From assembly GCA_003660235.1 (NCBI GenBank), contig QGON01000052.1, forward strand, positions 1-64,000: 64,000 bases of DNA. The letters are read 5' to 3'. The translations under genes were made by a program, and so were the position numbers. The notes below the pieces were generated by a model, which ran no database searches, had not been told where the DNA came from, and saw only the letters and a list, made by a program, of their open reading frames with translations. The stretch's first letter is position 1, and each line of letters opens with the position of its first letter. The DNA is from a bacterium endosymbiont of Escarpia laminata. Its GTDB lineage: Bacteria; Pseudomonadota; Gammaproteobacteria; Chromatiales; Chromatiaceae. Below are positions 1-9,331 of this stretch, one piece after another.

Positions 1-760
1 CCCCAACCTGCCCATCTTGGTGGCTAATCCCCTTCATGTAATAAAGTTCGCTGGCGCCATTGGGCAGTTAGCAAAAACAGATAAGCTTGATGCTCGTCTA
101 ATTGCTCATTATGGTGAAGCTATCAAACCACCCCTTTCACAGCTTAAACCCCACGCTGTAAGGCGTATGAGCGATTTGCTCGCTCGCAGAAGACAGCTTT
201 TAACAATGCAGACCATGGAGAAAAACCGATTCCAGATCATGCCCAAGGAATTGTCATCGTCTATCAAACCCATTCTCACAGCCATCAAGAACCAGCTGAA
301 TAAGATCGATCAGAAACTTCTTATACTGATCGAAAGCTGTGATGACTATAGAACCAAGAGTGAGATCATACAAAGCGTACCCGGGGTCGGTAAGGTGGTA
401 GCTTTTAGCTTAATAAGTAACATGCCTGAGCTGGGGTGCATCAGCAACAAAGAAGCTGCTGCACTGATTGGCGTTGCCCCTATAAACCGTGAAAGTGGTA
501 TCTATCGTGGACACCGAAAAGTACGTGGAGGGCGCCATCAGATTCGAACAGTCATGTTTATGGCGATGCTATCTGCCATTCAATGCAATCCCATCTTTAA
601 AAACACCTATCAGCGTTTGCTTGAGGCGGGAAAGGCCAAGAAAGTTGCCCTCATTGCTTGCGTCAGAAAAATGATTGTTATCCTGAATTCCATGGTGAGA
701 GATGGGCTAGCCTGGAACCCAATAATTCATGGGTAATTGGCAGCTTGACACCATAGTCAC
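1..760 (+). mobile_element. IS110/IS1111-type insertion sequence, left part outside window
   Basis: The block holding the IS110 transposase reading frame. Its right boundary lies between the transposase stop (736) and an attC half-site at 763-769. IS1111-group elements have only short subterminal repeats, so the exact end cannot be fixed by eye. A subgroup (IS1111-attC) is known to target the attC sites of integrons, and this copy abuts a truncated attC, which fits that habit. Confidence 0.7.
2..736 (+). CDS. IS110 family transposase, 5' truncated by window edge
   Basis: The reading frame is open from the first bases, so the N-terminal part of the gene lies outside the window. About 244 C-terminal residues are visible. 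They include the KTDKLDA region that follows the DEDD catalytic domain in this family, then the Transposase_20 (tnpB_IS116/IS110/IS902) segment with IQSVPGVGKV, ALIGVAPINRESG and RGHRKVRGGRHQIR, the usual helix-hairpin-helix and serine-containing region. IS110 enzymes move by a site-specific mechanism without classical terminal inverted repeats. The visible part is intact, so it may be functional if the missing N-terminus is present. The next feature to the right is a truncated attC, so the integron is the target. Confidence 0.85.
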   Translation, partial: PNLPILVANPLHVIKFAGAIGQLAKTDKLDARLIAHYGEAIKPPLSQLKPHAVRRMSDLLARRRQLLTMQTMEKNRFQIMPKELSSSIKPILTAIKNQLNKIDQKLLILIESCDDYRTKSEIIQSVPGVGKVVAFSLISNMPELGCISNKEAAALIGVAPINRESGIYRGHRKVRGGRHQIRTVMFMAMLSAIQCNPIFKNTYQRLLEAGKAKKVALIACVRKMIVILNSMVRDGLAWNPIIHG

Positions 761-769
761 TTGTTATGT
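745..769 (-). other. attC3 remnant, truncated by the IS
   Basis: On the - strand the DUF262 gene stop codon overlaps ACATAAC (769-763), a heptamer identical to the R'' box of attC2 and complementary to the TTATGT that begins this cassette at 2970-2965. The L''/L' arms and the closing R' box are missing because IS110-type DNA begins within about 20 bp. This is what an attC cut by an IS1111-attC element would look like. The inner boundary is approximate. Confidence 0.6.
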
Positions 770-2940
770 GATATTTTCTGCGAACCAACTAGCACCAGGC
801 CATAAGTCACAAAATACCCCATACAATTCTTCTTCCCTATTTCTGATCTCATGCACATCCCAGGTTGATTTTTTATAAATCTCTTTACTCAGGAATAATG
901 TTGAATTACTAAACAAAGACTCCCTCTTTTCTTCGTATGCGCTATTAGATAAACTTGAATTTAGTTTACCAGTCAGAACGGTTAGATTTCCAAGGCATTG
1001 TTTTAATCCATCACGCTCTTGTGCCAACTCGAATGCTTCCAAATATGATTCTTTTTCTAGCCCTTCATTCGATGAAAACAAATCCCACAATGGGGTATTT
1101 TCTTTGTATTCTTCCGAAAACATATCCTCGTAACGTAATGGTCCATCTGGGGTATTGAGCACCCAGTTTGTTTTCCATTTCTCAGGTAAAATATGCTCTA
1201 GCGTGAACTGATTAAACGGTAGTTCATCCTTTTCTACGAACCTATTGCTGCCTCTTTTGTAAAGCTCAATACGGTACAAGATATAGCGAACAACATTGCG
1301 ATTTACATTTATCTCTGACCAGTGTCCATGAAGAGCTGTTTTTACTTCATGATCACTAGGCCACCTACTAGTATTTGATGATTGTTCTTTGAGTATACTA
1401 ACAAGCCTTTCTATGGAGAAGCCATCCCTCTTTAGCTTTCTTATTACCTCAGAAAAGAACTTATTATAATTTTTGTGACCTTGAGTAGTGCATAGCATTC
1501 TTCGAAGGGTATATGCCTCTAACACCCGGAATACATATTCTGATTCGCTATCTTGTAAATTTATTTCATTCTTAATATACAAAACGAATGGATGTAAGCT
1601 TGTTATATCGAATAATTTATAAAACCTCATGGGTTCACCAATAGGCGAACTTGCATCACATTCTGTGATTTCCTTATATACTTTTGAATATCTGCAAAGC
1701 TCACTCAACTCATAGTCTGAGCCTTGATCATGATCTAGATTTTTTCGGTATTGCCTTTGATAGGCTTTGAATAGCGGCGCAACGCTATCTGTAGAAAGCT
1801 TCGACATTAAAAAGTGTTGGAAAAATAACTCTGAGATAATTATTTTTCTACGACCAAGTTTTACCTCTTTTTCCCAATAATCTGTTTCAAAATGACTCCA
1901 ATAATCCCGATATAATGAATCTCTATCTTGTTCAGATATGCGGGTTCTCAAAAATAGATTATTTCTTAGTAAGTCAAATTGAAGTAAGCTTTTACCTCTC
2001 CCATTTAATGATTCAAATATCATCTCGGGCTCATCATCTGAATCAATCAATATCTGAACTAGGCCAAAATCATTCAGTACTGAATGAAATAACGAGAGTA
2101 ATTTACTACGATCACCATCGCTGTACCTTTCAATCTTGCGACTAAAGTACTCAAATGCGGGACGGATTCTACCTTTTGTCTCTATCAAGTTATTGCTTGT
2201 GGAAGATTCAACGACACTTTTTAATGAAAATCTATCAAAATCAGTTGGAATTAGCTTGTACTGCTCTCCAGCATAATCTTTCGATAACATACCTCTATTA
2301 AATACATAACCATCAACCTCATCAGCTATATCATCATATTCTAGCGATGCACATATATTTCTCAGTGCGCACAGGATAATTTGGAAGGTTGTTAGACGTT
2401 GTTGACCATCAATGATTTCATACTTTGGAACTTCATCTACATTGGTTGGTTTTTGCTGGATTACAATAGCACCGGTGAAATGACTAAATTTATCTCTCTG
2501 TTGCTGCAATAGCCGTTGGTTAGATTTCTCTTCGATATCCTCCCATAGAGGTTGCCATTGATCTTCCATTTCCCACAAGTGAGTCTTCGACCTCGTGATA
2601 GATTTTGGGACATCCCAGTCCCCAAAATCGACTCGGCCTTCGACAACCTGTTTGTGCCCCGGCCGTCCCGGTCACTGGCACTACGCGACAACCTCGCAAG
2701 CTCGTTGCCGCTCCGTTGCCAGCTCCCGATGACTGGACGCCGCGCTCGGATGCCTACTTTGCTTCCCCTCTGGCGCAAGGCACGCCGGGTAAGCAGTGCG
2801 GCCTCGCGGCTACCGGGGACTACCAGCCTTCGCTTCGCTCTCCATGGCTGGCAGCGTACGTAATGTCTCTGAAAGAGTGGAATTCTGAATTGCACCTTAT
2901 TACCAAATAGGGCACTTACATTGACATTTGTTGGTTGCAT
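764..2940 (-). pseudogene. DUF262/DUF1524 (GmrSD-like) defence protein, split by an insertion
   Basis: Reading from an ATG at 2940 (AGGAAGT ribosome site about 8 bases upstream), the first 29 residues end in FQRHYV, the typical DUF262 N-terminal motif. The frame is then lost in foreign DNA at 2576-2856 and resumes at 2575 with WEMEDQWQPLWEDI. Downstream are the DUF262 ParB-like NTPase motif DGQQRLTT and a C-terminal DUF1524 nuclease-like domain with LEHILPEKW. DUF262-DUF1524 proteins belong to the GmrSD/type IV restriction family, which attacks modified phage DNA. Joined, the product would be about 630 residues. The gene is AT-rich relative to the rest of the window and is the third cassette of the integron. 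The remaining 604-residue frame lacks a good start and the first DUF262 strand, so I call it broken. Confidence 0.8.
2576..2856. mobile_element. 281-bp GC-rich insertion inside the DUF262 gene
   Basis: Protein alignment of the DUF262 N-terminus (RHYV | WEMEDQW) places the boundaries at the valine codon ending 2857 and the tryptophan codon starting 2575. The inserted DNA is clearly richer in G+C than the flanking gene. It has a hairpin near one end (GATTTTGGG/CCCAAAATC, about 2603-2631) and another at the other end (CCAGCC/GGCTGG with a GAGCGAAGCGAA loop). I see no transposase, no terminal inverted repeats and no convincing target duplication. Its length is not a multiple of three, so it breaks the gene. 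Its identity is unknown. Confidence 0.65.
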
Positions 2941-2964
2941 ATTGCTGGACTTCCTATTTTATTC

Positions 2965-3028
2965 ACATAACGCTTGGGCTCAGGGGCGCGCAGCGAAGCG
3001 GAGCGTCCCTTGGAGCCCTTTGTTATGT
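2965..3028 (-). other. attC2 integron recombination site
   Basis: On the - strand: R'' ACATAAC (3028-3022), L'' containing GGGCTC, an imperfect stem (CAAGGGAC/GCCCCTGAG side), L' containing GAGCCC, and R' GTTATGT (2971-2965). The two ends pair perfectly, as in a folded attC bottom strand. It begins 7 bases after the cold-shock gene stop and ends 25 bases before the DUF262 start, exactly where a cassette boundary should be. Confidence 0.85.
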
Positions 3029-3034
3029 GTGGCT

Positions 3035-3241
3035 TTAAAGTGGAACCACTTTATTTGCACAAGGACCTTTTTGACCTTGGCCAACTTCAAATTCAACAGC
3101 TTGGCCATCATTCAGTGTTGCGTATTGACCACCACTTTGAATTTCTGAGTGATGAACAAAAAGGTCTTTGCCCCCATCTTCTGGTGTAATAAAACCAAAG
3201 CCTTTGTCAGCATTGAACCATTTAACTGTACCTTTACTCAT
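3035..3241 (-). CDS. Cold-shock domain protein (CspA family) in a cassette
   Basis: A complete 68-residue cold-shock protein. The RNP1-type motif KGFGFI and RNP2-type motif DLFVHH are both present, with the usual [11 protein letters not shown] start and the EVGQGQKGP end. CSPs bind single-stranded nucleic acid and melt RNA secondary structure. The gene fills integron cassette 2: its cassette starts at the G|TT of attC1 and its stop codon lies 7 bases before attC2. The roughly 85-base leader from attC1 to the ATG is AT-rich and could hold a promoter and a 5' UTR. Expression may also come from the upstream cassette. Confidence 0.92.
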   Translation of the reverse strand: MSKGTVKWFNADKGFGFITPEDGGKDLFVHHSEIQSGGQYATLNDGQAVEFEVGQGQKGPCANKVVPL

Positions 3242-3327
3242 ATAACTTACTCTATATTATTGGTGAAATTGATAAAATTTATACTCGAATTCACCGGTTC
3301 GAACATAAACAAATATTTAGTGAATAC

Positions 3328-3419
3328 ACATAACGCCAATGCTCAGTGGCAGCAAAAAGCAGAGCGACGAGGAACGAGGAGCGGCGCTTTTTGCTGTCCG
3401 CTGGAGCTAATTGTTCGGC
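3328..3419 (-). other. attC1 integron recombination site
   Basis: On the - strand: R'' GCCGAAC (3419-3413), L'' with AGCTCCAGCGG, a long perfect inner stem (AGCAAAAAGC/GCTTTTTGCT), L' with CCACTGAGC, and R' GTTATGT (3334-3328). R'' matches the TTCGGC start of cassette 1 near attI, not its own R', as expected because the R' hexamer belongs to the next cassette after recombination. It starts 7 bases after the zinc-finger gene stop. Confidence 0.85.
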
Positions 3420-3425
3420 TGATCT

Positions 3426-3863
3426 TTATTTTTGCCAAAATTTCCACCAACTTTTTGTAGGGCTTGGTCGCGATTGATTCTTCCCCTGGCCAATCACAGA
3501 TTCTTGTGCCATTTTAGCCATTTCATTTGGGTGCTCCTTGCTTAAGTGGAGTAAGATTTCTGCCACTGCGTCTTGTTTGTACGTTTTGCCGCATACTGGG
3601 CAGCGCAAAACCTCTATTTGAGTTTCCGGATGGCTTCTTTTTATGTGCTCTTCAGCTTTTTTCTTGCTAGAGAATTCCTGTTTGCACAACGAACACACAT
3701 ATAAGGGTTTGGATATCTCGGGATGACACTCCTTTATATGAACTTCTGCCTCGCCGCGAGAGTTGAATGTTGCGTTGCATATATTGCATTCATAAGTAGT
3801 GATCGTAGTGCTACTTCTTGTCCAGCTTGAACGAGAACTACTCTGGCTTGACAACATTGCCAT
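3426..3863 (-). CDS. Three-finger C2H2 zinc-finger protein, cassette 1
   Basis: A 145-residue protein with three zinc-finger units in tandem. The first two are C-x2-C-x12-H-x4-H (CNIC...H-IKEC-H and CSLC...H-IKRS-H). The third is C-x2-C-x14-H-x4-H (CPVC...H-LSKE-H). An N-terminal Ser/Thr-rich stretch and a basic, Trp-containing tail (KSWWKFWQK) flank them. Classical C2H2 arrays of this kind are common in eukaryotes and rare in bacteria. The start has a strong AGGAGGGTG ribosome site. The gene follows the membrane-protein gene by 12 bases, so both probably share one cassette and one transcript. The nucleic-acid or protein target is unknown. Confidence 0.85.
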   Translation of the reverse strand: MAMLSSQSSSRSSWTRSSTTITTYECNICNATFNSRGEAEVHIKECHPEISKPLYVCSLCKQEFSSKKKAEEHIKRSHPETQIEVLRCPVCGKTYKQDAVAEILLHLSKEHPNEMAKMAQESVIGQGKNQSRPSPTKSWWKFWQK

Positions 3864-3875
3864 GACGACACCCTC

Positions 3876-4448
3876 CTATGTAAAAATAACCGTCAACCCC
3901 AGTACCAGGCCGGCAATCCAAGAAAAGAACCACAATAACGAAATTCTCGATAATTCGATGGAATTTGCACGGTGAAGCTCAACAAGCTCTAATGTTGTTG
4001 GGTTCACATCTTGATTCTTTGGGACAGCTAAACGCAAACCAAACATTGCAGACAGCAGCAGAAACCCACCACAAGCGACTAGCAGAGAAACATCTACGCT
4101 ACCAGCCAAGGAAATAGAAGAAGAAAGTTTAAGTACACTCACGATAAAACCGAGTGTAGTAAAACTAACTCCAAACAAAAAACGCCCAAGCTCATTTCTT
4201 TTGTCATTTACTACCTGATCCCGATAATAATCTCGGTATGCTTTCGCAACATCTTCCTCATAGCGAAGGAAAACTTCAAACGGTTTTTCTCGAACATGTT
4301 GTCTCGGTCCTTCTTGCTCAATCAGACTTGTTACATCTAGTTGGTCAGCTATTTGTGCGACATTAGAATCACTGCGCATATTCTCTGCGACACTGAAAAC
4401 TTTATCTTTTCTAGAACCTGGCGGATTTCCGCTTTGTTCACTACTCAT
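3876..4448 (-). CDS. Hypothetical three-span membrane protein, cassette 1
   Basis: I do not recognise this family. From the ATG at 4448 it encodes 190 residues; a TTG 33 bases upstream is a weaker alternative, and a GGAAG box sits before the ATG. The first 80 residues are hydrophilic and charged. Three hydrophobic segments follow (FLFGVSFTTLGFIVSV, VSLLVACGGFLLLSAMFG, and ISLLWFFSWIAGLVLGL near the C-terminus), with a charged loop between the second and third. It is the first gene of integron cassette 1 and is followed at 12 bases by the zinc-finger gene. A membrane protein paired with a nucleic-acid-binding-type protein could be a defence or stress pair; that is inference only. Confidence 0.75.
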   Translation of the reverse strand: MSSEQSGNPPGSRKDKVFSVAENMRSDSNVAQIADQLDVTSLIEQEGPRQHVREKPFEVFLRYEEDVAKAYRDYYRDQVVNDKRNELGRFLFGVSFTTLGFIVSVLKLSSSISLAGSVDVSLLVACGGFLLLSAMFGLRLAVPKNQDVNPTTLELVELHRANSIELSRISLLWFFSWIAGLVLGLTVIFT

Positions 4449-4489
4449 TCGATAACTTCCATGGAATATTAACGAATCCAAAATAGGTA

Positions 4490-4676
4490 AGCTGTTGCAC
4501 CATGGGTTGCCCGAACTATCTCTTGCCTATATGAGCCGAACTATATATAGGCGTCCTAAACGACGTGATATAACACGTCAAAACTGACGCCTAATCCGCC
4601 AGAATACTTTTAACTTGTTGATTTTACTTCCCAGTAGCATAATATAGATCACCTAAAGGAAATAGGGAAATACATC
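4490..4676 (-). other. Putative attI/promoter region of the integron
   Basis: Non-coding stretch between the divergent intI remnant and cassette 1. On the - strand GTTCGGC (4541-4535) is the likely attI core, because its TTCGGC is the exact complement of the R'' box of attC1. A near-copy, GTTCGGG (4516-4510), lies 25 bp away, reminiscent of the direct repeats that IntI binds in attI. A nested palindrome at 4549-4592 (AGGCGTC/GACGCCT outside GACGTG/CACGTC) lies between it and intI. Assignment of the core is inferred from the complementarity rule. Confidence 0.6.
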
Positions 4677-4945
4677 ATGATCAAGGAAGGTAAAACCCTG
4701 CTGGATCCTGTTCGTCATAAAATCCGAGTTAAACACTATAGTATTCGGACTGAACAGGCATACGTCGACTGGATCTGACGTTTTATCCTTTATCACGGCA
4801 AGCGCCACCCCGAGCAGATGGGCGCCAAGGAGATTGAGAACTTTCTTTCTCATCTTGCCGTAGACAGTAATATTGCCGCATCAATTCGGAATCAAGCGCT
4901 TAGTGCTATTCTCTTTCTCTACCGGGTAGTGATTGAAAAAGTGTT
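4677..4945 (+). pseudogene. intI: Integron integrase intI remnant
   Basis: Translation from the ATG gives the N-terminal SAM-like core-binding domain of an integron tyrosine recombinase: LLDPVRHKIRVKHYSIRTEQ, then AYVDWI, then FILYHGKRHPEQMGAKEIE, then FLSHLAVDSNIAASIRNQAL, then SAILFLYRVV. A TGA replaces the codon between WI and RFILYHG. Homology ends near 4945, where the DUF1501 gene begins on the other strand. The whole catalytic domain (RHRY residues and the IntI-specific patch) is missing, against about 320 residues in intact IntI. The enzyme cannot be active, so cassettes here are fixed unless an integrase acts in trans. Its orientation, opposite to the cassettes, is the canonical integron layout. 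Confidence 0.88.
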
Positions 4946-4949
4946 GGTG

Positions 4950-6113
4950 TCAGAGGAGAAAACCCAGGGGATCATGACCCTCACCGGCAATACCGGCACC
5001 CGACACGCCAAACCATTTCGAAGCCACCGTCCCATAGTAGCGCCGGAGATCGACAGTAAATCTAAGATCCCCTCCATCGAGCGATGTGAGAGAGGGCGTC
5101 TCACCATACAGACCTGGTTTTACCGCTCCGCCGAGCACGAAGTATGGCGCTGCGGTTCCATGATCCGTACCGGCACTGGCATTCTCTGCCACCCGGCGCC
5201 CAAACTCTCCATAGCTCATTACCAGTGTGTGGTTCCAGTCTCCTGAATCGGTCAGGGCCGACCGAAACACTGCGAGTCCCTGCGCCAACTCAGTGAGCAG
5301 GCGGCGATGTTTGGCGGACTGATGACTGTGTGTGTCATACCCGCTCTGGGATACTTTAATGACAGGTACATCCACTCCGCTGACGATAAGCCGTGCTGCG
5401 AGGGCAAGATCGCGGCCGAAGCGGCTGTTGGGGAAGCGATCAACAAGGCTGTGTATCTGCGCCGTCAAACGCTCCCGCAGAGCGGCTGCGGCATGACCAA
5501 TCTCCCGCTGCACTTGCAGGATATGTTGCAAGGCCGGGTTATCCGATATTTGAGAAATCGGCTCCACTGAGGCGGCGCGCCGTAAAAAAACATCGCTGTC
5601 TGAGAGGGAAACCACCCTCATCCCCTCCCCTGCCAATGGTCCGCTATTACGTCCGATCACAATGCCATCCAGTGGTTTCTCATCACGTAACGGCAACGCC
5701 TTCACTATAGGAGTCAACCAACCTTCACTCCTGACCTCGTCGCTGGCTGATGCACTATCCCAGATCGCAATGGAACGAAAATGCGAACGGTTAGGCTGCG
5801 GATAACCCAAACCCTGTATCCACGCCATCTCCCCCGCATGCCACAATGGCATCAGGGGTTCAAGCGCCGGATGTATACCTGTCCGCTCATTGAGTTGAAG
5901 AATCTGATCCACCGGCAATGCCAGTTTCGGTCTCTGCCGATAGTATGCGGACTCGCAATAGGGGACCAGGGTATTGATCCCATCATTGCCACCATTCAAC
6001 TCCAGTAACAGCAGCGTCCGCCCAAAGACCGGCTTTTCCTGACGACTCCAGACCGGCAGCACAGCCCATACCGGCGCGGCGGCCACAAGCCTGACAAAAT
6101 CTCTTCGGTTCAT
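4950..6113 (-). CDS. DUF1501 family protein with Tat-type signal
   Basis: A 387-residue protein starting MNRRDFVRLVAAAPVWAVLP, a twin-arginine signal (RRDFVR), so export folded to the periplasm is likely. The body has DUF1501 hallmarks: LLLLELNGGNDGINTLVPY near the start, a HPALEPLMPLW segment, SQSGYDTHSHQ and the C-terminal YGEFGRRV...GTDHG. These resemble alkaline-phosphatase-superfamily metal-site motifs; the biochemical function is not established. It follows the DUF1800 gene after 9 bases; this pairing is conserved in many bacteria and suggests one secreted complex. Its 3' end abuts the truncated intI. Confidence 0.85.
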   Translation of the reverse strand: MNRRDFVRLVAAAPVWAVLPVWSRQEKPVFGRTLLLLELNGGNDGINTLVPYCESAYYRQRPKLALPVDQILQLNERTGIHPALEPLMPLWHAGEMAWIQGLGYPQPNRSHFRSIAIWDSASASDEVRSEGWLTPIVKALPLRDEKPLDGIVIGRNSGPLAGEGMRVVSLSDSDVFLRRAASVEPISQISDNPALQHILQVQREIGHAAAALRERLTAQIHSLVDRFPNSRFGRDLALAARLIVSGVDVPVIKVSQSGYDTHSHQSAKHRRLLTELAQGLAVFRSALTDSGDWNHTLVMSYGEFGRRVAENASAGTDHGTAAPYFVLGGAVKPGLYGETPSLTSLDGGDLRFTVDLRRYYGTVASKWFGVSGAGIAGEGHDPLGFLL

Positions 6114-6122
6114 CTCAGTACC

Positions 6123-7469
6123 TCACTTCAACTGATAGCCTGGCTCGATCAACAATGCGGTGAGACCTTGATAGGGATCGTCACTCTGCAACTGCGCACT
6201 GAATGGCGGAAACGGCAACAGCAGGCGTTCCAATTCAGACAGGGTCGTGTACGCTAAACTGCTCGCTATCTTTTTGCGCAGGGGGGAGTCTTCCGCTGTC
6301 AGGCGCTGCATCATCCAGCGACGCTGCAACAGTGTGTCGGCATTGATCCAGTCCTCTCCACCAGGCCAACCTTTGACGTTGGGCGGGTTGAACAAATCCT
6401 GGCCGAGACGGCGACTCGCCAGCGCCAGCAATCGCCCACTCTCCACACTGATTTCCAACTGATGCAGGGTGCCAATCAGCAGTTCAACCGGAGATTTAAT
6501 CAGGCTTCCACGATTCTCACCGGCACGGAATTGGTCAGTATTGAAGAGCGCTGTTAGCAAAGGACGCAACTGATAGTCACTCTCCCTGTAAAGCTTTGCC
6601 AATCGTTTGATCTCATACGGATCAGGCGTAGGTGAAATGAACTCACGCCAGAGTTTTTCTGTAATGGTAATCGCAGTTCTGGGGTGATCAAGCAGAATGC
6701 GCAGAATGTCATCACCATCAAAACGGCCTCTCCTGCCTAGAAACAGCTTCTCCCCATCATCGTGCCAGCGGCTGTAGTAGCGGAATTTTCCGCTGCGTCG
6801 ATCGACGCTCCAGCCGGTAAACGCCCTGGCCGCAGCCTTGACATCCGCCTCAGTGTAGTAACCTTCACCCAGGGTAAAGAGTTCCAGCAGTTCCCGGGCA
6901 AAGTTCTCATTAGGATTCTTGCGCCGATTTGCCACGCCATCGAGATAACGCAGCATAGCCGGATCCCGAGCCATCGCCTGCAGCAGGTCACGAAAATTAC
7001 CCAATGCATGTCTGCGCACGGTCTCATGCTGCCTGAAAATCAGCGGAACCCACTTCACCTTCTTCATCGAAGAGGTAAAGTGGTTATGCCAAAAGAGCAC
7101 CATACGTTCAGCCAAAGGTGATTCGGATGCCAGCATCTGCCGCATCCACCAGGCCTGAAGCGCAATACCGCGCTGCCGCCACTGTTTACGCAACGCCTTT
7201 TTCTCAGCATCATTCAGACCACGCAGATACTGTCGCTCGGGAAGTGGGGTATCGACCCATCCAGGCGGCTCCAGGATGATGGCGGTATCAGCTGCCGTCA
7301 CCAACTGCTCCACAGCCGATTCATGGGTTACACCAGCCAGCTGTTCGATCTGTACGGTTGTACCGCCGAAGCCACTTCGTTGAAGCAGGTGCCTCGCCTC
7401 ATCGAACGACATGGCATGTAACATACCGGGCAGGCAGAGCAGCAGAAAAAAAGTTGTGTAGGATGACAT
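6123..7469 (-). CDS. DUF1800 family secreted protein
   Basis: 448 residues with a Sec signal peptide (TTFFLLLCLPGMLHA). DUF1800 signatures are visible: the ARHLLQRSGFGGT start, MVLFWHNHFTSS around residue 125, NPNENFARELLELFTLG, AARAFTGW, and the late NPPNVKGWPGG motif. The family has no proven activity. It is nearly always next to a DUF1501 gene, as here, and the two form one transcription unit read leftwards. The promoter would lie in the 168-bp gap shared with the divergent ettA. Confidence 0.85.
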   Translation of the reverse strand: MSSYTTFFLLLCLPGMLHAMSFDEARHLLQRSGFGGTTVQIEQLAGVTHESAVEQLVTAADTAIILEPPGWVDTPLPERQYLRGLNDAEKKALRKQWRQRGIALQAWWMRQMLASESPLAERMVLFWHNHFTSSMKKVKWVPLIFRQHETVRRHALGNFRDLLQAMARDPAMLRYLDGVANRRKNPNENFARELLELFTLGEGYYTEADVKAAARAFTGWSVDRRSGKFRYYSRWHDDGEKLFLGRRGRFDGDDILRILLDHPRTAITITEKLWREFISPTPDPYEIKRLAKLYRESDYQLRPLLTALFNTDQFRAGENRGSLIKSPVELLIGTLHQLEISVESGRLLALASRRLGQDLFNPPNVKGWPGGEDWINADTLLQRRWMMQRLTAEDSPLRKKIASSLAYTTLSELERLLLPFPPFSAQLQSDDPYQGLTALLIEPGYQLK

Positions 7470-7637
7470 GTGAATTCCTCTCTGTTCATCAAGGAGTAAC
7501 GCAGAGCTCTGCTATTGGTTGACCAATGTCATATTTTTCCTACGGGCACTGCACAATTGGATGAGCAAGCTGATCGATTGTGAGAGAATGATTGTTAAAT
7601 TTCGTCTCTGTCTGTCACAAAGAAGCTGAATCACACA

Positions 7638-9305
<1,668 letters not shown>

Positions 9306-9331
9306 GGGGTTCGATCAATAACGAGCGGTTC

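Noticed and set aside
2576..2856. Another integron cassette in the DUF262 gene
   Set aside because: The GAGCGAAGCGAA hairpin is reminiscent of attC loops, but no RYYYAAC/GTTRRRY pair lies at the boundaries.
2461..2940. A separate 159-residue gene at the start of the DUF262 locus
   Set aside because: Its first 29 residues are the DUF262 N-terminus, the remainder is translated insertion DNA with an arginine-rich, domain-less composition.
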